DNA from: Neorickettsia findlayensis
Lineage (GTDB): Bacteria > Pseudomonadota > Alphaproteobacteria > Rickettsiales > Anaplasmataceae
Reading direction: 5' to 3'
DNA length: 64,000 bases
Assembly (NCBI RefSeq): GCF_009856525.1
Contig: NZ_CP047224.1
Location: 620,001 to 684,000, forward strand
Positions 59,150 to 64,000 of this stretch are shown piece by piece. Position 1 is the first letter of the stretch; each line of letters begins with the position of its first letter. The translations under genes and the position numbers were made by a program. Below the pieces are notes generated by a model that was not told the DNA's origin, searched no databases, and worked only from the letters and a program-made list of their open reading frames with translations.

Positions 59150-59794
59150 TTACCTACCATATCTAGCCTCTTTATAATCTCTCATAAAAATCTCCAGACC
59201 CTTATCAGTAAGTGGATGCTCAAACATCTGTTTCAGAATCTTTATTGGCACGGTTACCACGTGTGCGCCGAGTTTCAAAGATGTGAGCACATGTTCTACG
59301 CTTCTGATAGAGGCAGAAAGGATCTTCGTTTCATATCTATTCTCATACAACTGGGCAATTTCATCTATTAAAAGCACGCCTTGGTGACCAATATCATCGA
59401 GGCGCCCAATGAAAGGCGAAACGAAATCAGCACCTACACTAGCAGCAAGAACCGCCTGAGCCGCAGAAAAACAAAGGGTGATATTCACCATACATCCATG
59501 GGCTTTCAGTTTGGAAGCAGCTTTTATACCATCTTGAGTGCACGGAAGTTTAACAACTACGTTCTTTGCAATACTAGAGAGGCGTAAACCTTCATCCACC
59601 ATTTCAGATGAAGTAAGAGACACAACTTCAGCACTGACAGGACCATGCACAATACTACAAATTTCTCTAATCACATCATCATGTTTACGCCCTGACCTAC
59701 TAATAAGAGTCGGATTAGTTGTCACACCACTCACCAGACCAAGATCCACGGCTGACCTTATCTCATCTAAATTCGCTGAATCAATAAAGAACAT
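59150..59794 (-). CDS. tal: Transaldolase (short, FSA-like subfamily)
   Basis: Class I aldolase of the non-oxidative pentose phosphate pathway. The 214-residue length marks the short subfamily that also includes fructose-6-phosphate aldolase. Motifs are MFFIDSANLDEIR, GLVSGVTTNPTLIS (about 18-31), VVKLPCTQDGIKA (about 82-94, with the Schiff-base lysine), NITLCFSAAQA and FVSPFIGRLDDIGHQG. With transketolase at 3.9 kb it can interconvert pentose and hexose phosphates. Just upstream of COQ9 and just after atpC. Confidence 0.93.
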   Translation of the reverse strand: MFFIDSANLDEIRSAVDLGLVSGVTTNPTLISRSGRKHDDVIREICSIVHGPVSAEVVSLTSSEMVDEGLRLSSIAKNVVVKLPCTQDGIKAASKLKAHGCMVNITLCFSAAQAVLAASVGADFVSPFIGRLDDIGHQGVLLIDEIAQLYENRYETKILSASIRSVEHVLTSLKLGAHVVTVPIKILKQMFEHPLTDKGLEIFMRDYKEARYGR

Positions 59795-59797
59795 ACA

Positions 59798-60133
59798 TTA
59801 GGCCTCCATTTGCTTAACTACGCGAGCAACTACTTCAGCATCGCGGTAACGTTTTAAAAATTCTTCATCTACTAGTTCAATATCTAGTACAGTCTCAGCC
59901 GTCAGGACATATGCCTTATCCTGGATTCTAAGGATCGCACCTTCAACAAAAAATTTCTTCTTTATCCCATCAGAAAAAACTGCGAAGATAAGTCCATTTT
60001 TTAATGCGAAGACAGATGGTTCATGCCCTAAGAGAACAACAAACCTTCCATCATCTGTATCACCCCCCAAACTCATGACGTGCAACTTTCTGGACTCAAG
60101 AGGAGTAAAAATACTAAGCTCAAAAGTGGACAT
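59798..60133 (-). CDS. atpC: ATP synthase epsilon subunit
   Basis: Rotor-stalk subunit that can inhibit ATPase activity. The 111-residue protein is short and lacks the C-terminal helical hairpin, so inhibitory control is probably weak. The beta-sandwich is seen as FTPLESRKLHVMSLGGDTDDGRFVVLLGHEPSVFALKNG. It begins immediately after atpD ends. Confidence 0.88.
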   Translation of the reverse strand: MSTFELSIFTPLESRKLHVMSLGGDTDDGRFVVLLGHEPSVFALKNGLIFAVFSDGIKKKFFVEGAILRIQDKAYVLTAETVLDIELVDEEFLKRYRDAEVVARVVKQMEA

Positions 60134-61570
<1,437 letters not shown>

Positions 61571-61683
61571 TTAGAAATCACTCAGGATCACATTGTAAGG
61601 CATGCACAGACTTTTTCAAATCCCTGGTACGTATAGCAACTTTACAAGAAATTCCACAGGCGAAACAAAAAATAGTCAGTTGA

Positions 61684-61700
61684 AAAGCGCAAGCGTCTTT
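61684..61700 (-). terminator. Hairpin terminator overlapping the stop of the large gene
   Basis: On the minus strand AAAG-a-CGC pairs with GCGCTTT around TT, with one bulge. It overlaps the TAA of the large gene by two bases and is followed by TTC. It separates that gene from atpD. Confidence 0.45.
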
Positions 61701-64000
61701 ACTTCTTAAATGTCTGACAACGTACACGAATCACACCCGCACCACCACTCTGTTGCACATTATCGGAGCCATTCTGAGGACCATCAGACTTACCTCGGAC
61801 ACAGTATCTAGCTGGACAACCACCTCTACCATATTTGGCAGTTTTCTTACATTCAAGCCAGCGTTCATCGAAACGTAAATCCGCTTGTGCCGACCCACCT
61901 TTTTTCCGTGCTTCACTTTCATATTCAAGCACCGTACACACTGCTTCCTCTGGTGCTGTGTAAGCTGGTTGACGTGTCTTTAGATCGTAATACGGAACAG
62001 AGGAGACACACGACGAATCTTCTACCTTTCCGATAATAGACGGCTTATAGACTTTATTTATAAACCTATCCTCAAATTCACTACCAAATCGAGTAAATGT
62101 ATCCTTTCTTTTAGGTACCTGGCGCACCTTACCACCGCGCGCAGCAACCAAGATGCTGCAGTGCTCTTTGAGATACTCTTGATCATGAGGATTTACTTTC
62201 AAACATCCAGAACCACCATCAGCGGAAGACCCTGAATTACACTTACTGTCTTTATCACGATTTACATTGCCATCATAGCTCTCTTCAAAATTATCCTTAT
62301 CGCATACATAAAGGATCGAATCCCCACCATCATTTTTGTCGTCCCTTATACTACCCCCAAGACCGACTACAGGTAATAAAACCTTGTCCGAAGCCAAGAT
62401 ATTCATAAAATCCTTCGTGATCATTCTGACTGACACATACTCACCCGAATTACCACCTTTAGTATCAGTACCAGCAGAGCCGGCACCCACTACTTCTATT
62501 TCGACTATATCACAATTCGGGCGAGGTTCATTTTTACCATCCCAGAACGGATCAATAACGGTGTCTTTATGTGCTTTTTCCTGAACACGCAGTGCTTTTT
62601 CTTTCTGTCCCCCACCCTCATGGGGAGAATTAACAACAGCCCTATAATCATAACAAGGGCCATTTTCTTTTTCGAAGAAACATAGACCCTTGTACAGCGG
62701 CGTAACAGGAACATAACATGGACCATCTCCACACTGATTTAATGAGTACTTGTTATCGTCATGATCATCAGGCAGAAAAAACGCCTCTCCCGCAAAATTA
62801 GAAAACCGTGTAGCAGCATACTGAACACCTTGGGAAAGATGTCCTAGAAAATGGAAGGGTTTACTACAAGCACCTTTTCCATCTAGATCCACCTTAAGGC
62901 AGTATATTGACTGTTCTTCATACTTGTAGGGAATAACACTATTTTTAGACTCCACTTTGTAGAAACCCGTTCGCTTATCAAACGTTAAACTGTCCAACAG
63001 TGATTGCTCCGTGTGCGGAATGTCTAATGTGCGTTCGTCGGATGGCACATTCTCACCATCCTTTGTGTGATAGGGAACGAACTTTTTGATATTTTCTCTA
63101 AATAATTTTACTCTATCATTGACGACAGTCATATATTCCCGAGGTAGGGAAAATACATTCTTTGGACAGAGCACATTTCCATCCGGATCATCGAGGTAGC
63201 GTAACCTTGGTAGGTAACCAGATGGACATATATTAGCTCTTTCATCTTGGCAACGTAGGGTACCTTCATTGCCTATAAAGAACCTTCCATCACCACAAAT
63301 AGGACATTCTTTCTCGCGACCAGAATCTGCAGATTCACTCTCTACACAGGCGTACCCTCCAACAAAAGCCCCCTTTTGGCAAAGCGGACCCCCACACTTG
63401 GACCGCTCTTCTTTCTTTACAATAAGTGGTCTAAAGTATGGAATTGGTTTCTTACCAATACACAGACCAGAGCCACTTTCACAGATTCTTAAACCCGAAT
63501 AATCTACCGAAGTATACCTATTGAAACAATGTTCCTGTCGAGCCTCAGTCTCTCCACCAAAAACTTGGACAACCCTTGCACATACCTTATTCCTTGTAAG
63601 CCTTTTTTCGACTAAAACCGGACCCCACTTACCTCGTTCACTCTGAAGCACTTGCCTGTGGCTTCTATAATCCATCGGATTTGGATAGTCTATATTATAT
63701 GCGCTCATGTCATTTAAAGTTGAGATCACTACACGCAGCTTAGGATGCATATAATCAGAAGAGCGTACCGGGACAACAGTGACCCTAGGCAAGTAGCAGA
63801 GTGTATCAAAAAATGGTGGCGGCATAGGAAGTGGAAACGATATCACGCACCCAAGTTCCATCCCATTGATTGCAGTTTTTTTATCACAAACCGTAACCTG
63901 CCTTGCACATAGACACTCCTTAGTGTAGTTTGCGCTTTCTGCACTGCTCCAATTTGTGCAGACATCATCTAGGTTCTTAAAACAGGACTTATCACACCAA
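61699..64000 (-). CDS. Large Cys/Gly-rich probable surface or secretion protein (5' end beyond window)
   Basis: The frame stays open to the window edge, so at least 766 C-terminal residues are present and the true start lies outside. The internal Met at 63861 is not the start. The protein is rich in cysteines, in short clusters such as KCGGPLCQKG, CPICGDG and CGDGPCYVPV, with CPSGYLPR once. A region about 225-260 residues before the end is glycine-rich (VVGAGSAGTDTKGGNSG, VVGLGGSIRDDKNDGG) and the C-terminus closes with GGAGVIRVRC. I see no membrane segment. ELGCVISFPLPMPPPFF near 63850 resembles a motif I associate with extracytoplasmic parts of Rickettsiales VirB6-type proteins, but this is a weak lead. 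A T4SS-associated or surface protein is my best guess. Confidence 0.6.
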   Translation of the reverse strand, partial: WCDKSCFKNLDDVCTNWSSAESANYTKECLCARQVTVCDKKTAINGMELGCVISFPLPMPPPFFDTLCYLPRVTVVPVRSSDYMHPKLRVVISTLNDMSAYNIDYPNPMDYRSHRQVLQSERGKWGPVLVEKRLTRNKVCARVVQVFGGETEARQEHCFNRYTSVDYSGLRICESGSGLCIGKKPIPYFRPLIVKKEERSKCGGPLCQKGAFVGGYACVESESADSGREKECPICGDGRFFIGNEGTLRCQDERANICPSGYLPRLRYLDDPDGNVLCPKNVFSLPREYMTVVNDRVKLFRENIKKFVPYHTKDGENVPSDERTLDIPHTEQSLLDSLTFDKRTGFYKVESKNSVIPYKYEEQSIYCLKVDLDGKGACSKPFHFLGHLSQGVQYAATRFSNFAGEAFFLPDDHDDNKYSLNQCGDGPCYVPVTPLYKGLCFFEKENGPCYDYRAVVNSPHEGGGQKEKALRVQEKAHKDTVIDPFWDGKNEPRPNCDIVEIEVVGAGSAGTDTKGGNSGEYVSVRMITKDFMNILASDKVLLPVVGLGGSIRDDKNDGGDSILYVCDKDNFEESYDGNVNRDKDSKCNSGSSADGGSGCLKVNPHDQEYLKEHCSILVAARGGKVRQVPKRKDTFTRFGSEFEDRFINKVYKPSIIGKVEDSSCVSSVPYYDLKTRQPAYTAPEEAVCTVLEYESEARKKGGSAQADLRFDERWLECKKTAKYGRGGCPARYCVRGKSDGPQNGSDNVQQSGGAGVIRVRCQTFKK

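Overview
The window looks like chromosomal DNA of an obligate intracellular alphaproteobacterium of the family Anaplasmataceae, most likely Neorickettsia. This is inferred from gene content and protein style, not from a database match. Supporting points are moderate to low G+C, a compact single-copy housekeeping set, a ribA-virB8-virB9-virB10-virB11-virD4 type IV secretion cluster, atpD-atpC away from the rest of the ATP synthase genes, a ChpT-like phosphotransferase, a COQ9-family protein, and many Gram-negative envelope genes (BamA, RseP, LolA, MlaF, SurA-like). No insertion sequence, prophage, CRISPR array or rRNA gene was seen.

Layout. 1-7.7 kb: two overlapping ABC ATPases (MlaF, CcmA), tsaE, rnhB, a hypothetical gene, transketolase and an orphan MrpD/NuoN-type antiporter. 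7.8-10.3 kb (minus): mnmG and the ChpT-like gene. 10.3-15.9 kb (plus): a coiled-coil protein, lolA, nadD, recJ, nuoF. 16-26 kb (minus): folC, mnmE, bamA, rseP, ispE, gyrB. 26.5-31 kb (plus): peroxiredoxin, an SSS-family symporter, an exported pentapeptide-repeat protein and gmk. 31-36.5 kb: a ModA-like binding protein, gltA, a SurA-like chaperone, enolase, pyrophosphatase. 36.8-46.9 kb (minus): exonuclease, gltX, plsY, then virD4/B11/B10/B9/B8 and ribA. 47-52.4 kb (plus): pdhB, a coiled-coil protein, zapA, tRNA-Leu(UAG), tig, clpP, clpX. 52.4-53.1 kb: the largest gene-free stretch. 53.1-64 kb: a small hypothetical gene, glyS/glyQ, an aminotransferase, ssb, COQ9 family, transaldolase, atpC/atpD, and the 3' part of a very large Cys/Gly-rich gene that leaves the window.

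How the genes fit together. Central metabolism here comprises citrate synthase, PDH E1-beta, enolase, transketolase and transaldolase, NuoF, ATP synthase beta/epsilon and a COQ9 quinone factor. Envelope biogenesis comprises BamA, RseP, LolA, the SurA-like protein, MlaF and PlsY. tRNA modification is represented by MnmE, MnmG and TsaE. Host interaction is most likely served by the T4SS cluster and perhaps by the pentapeptide protein and the large protein at the right edge.

The most unusual signals are: (i) CcmA, transketolase and MnmE each carry a hydrophilic insertion of roughly 100 residues in a loop or linker; (ii) the >=766-residue Cys/Gly-rich protein at the right edge; (iii) the ChpT-like gene fused head to tail with mnmG; (iv) the exported pentapeptide-repeat protein; (v) several structured intergenic elements, including a 31-bp palindrome, a tandem hairpin repeat and a pseudoknot-like arrangement.
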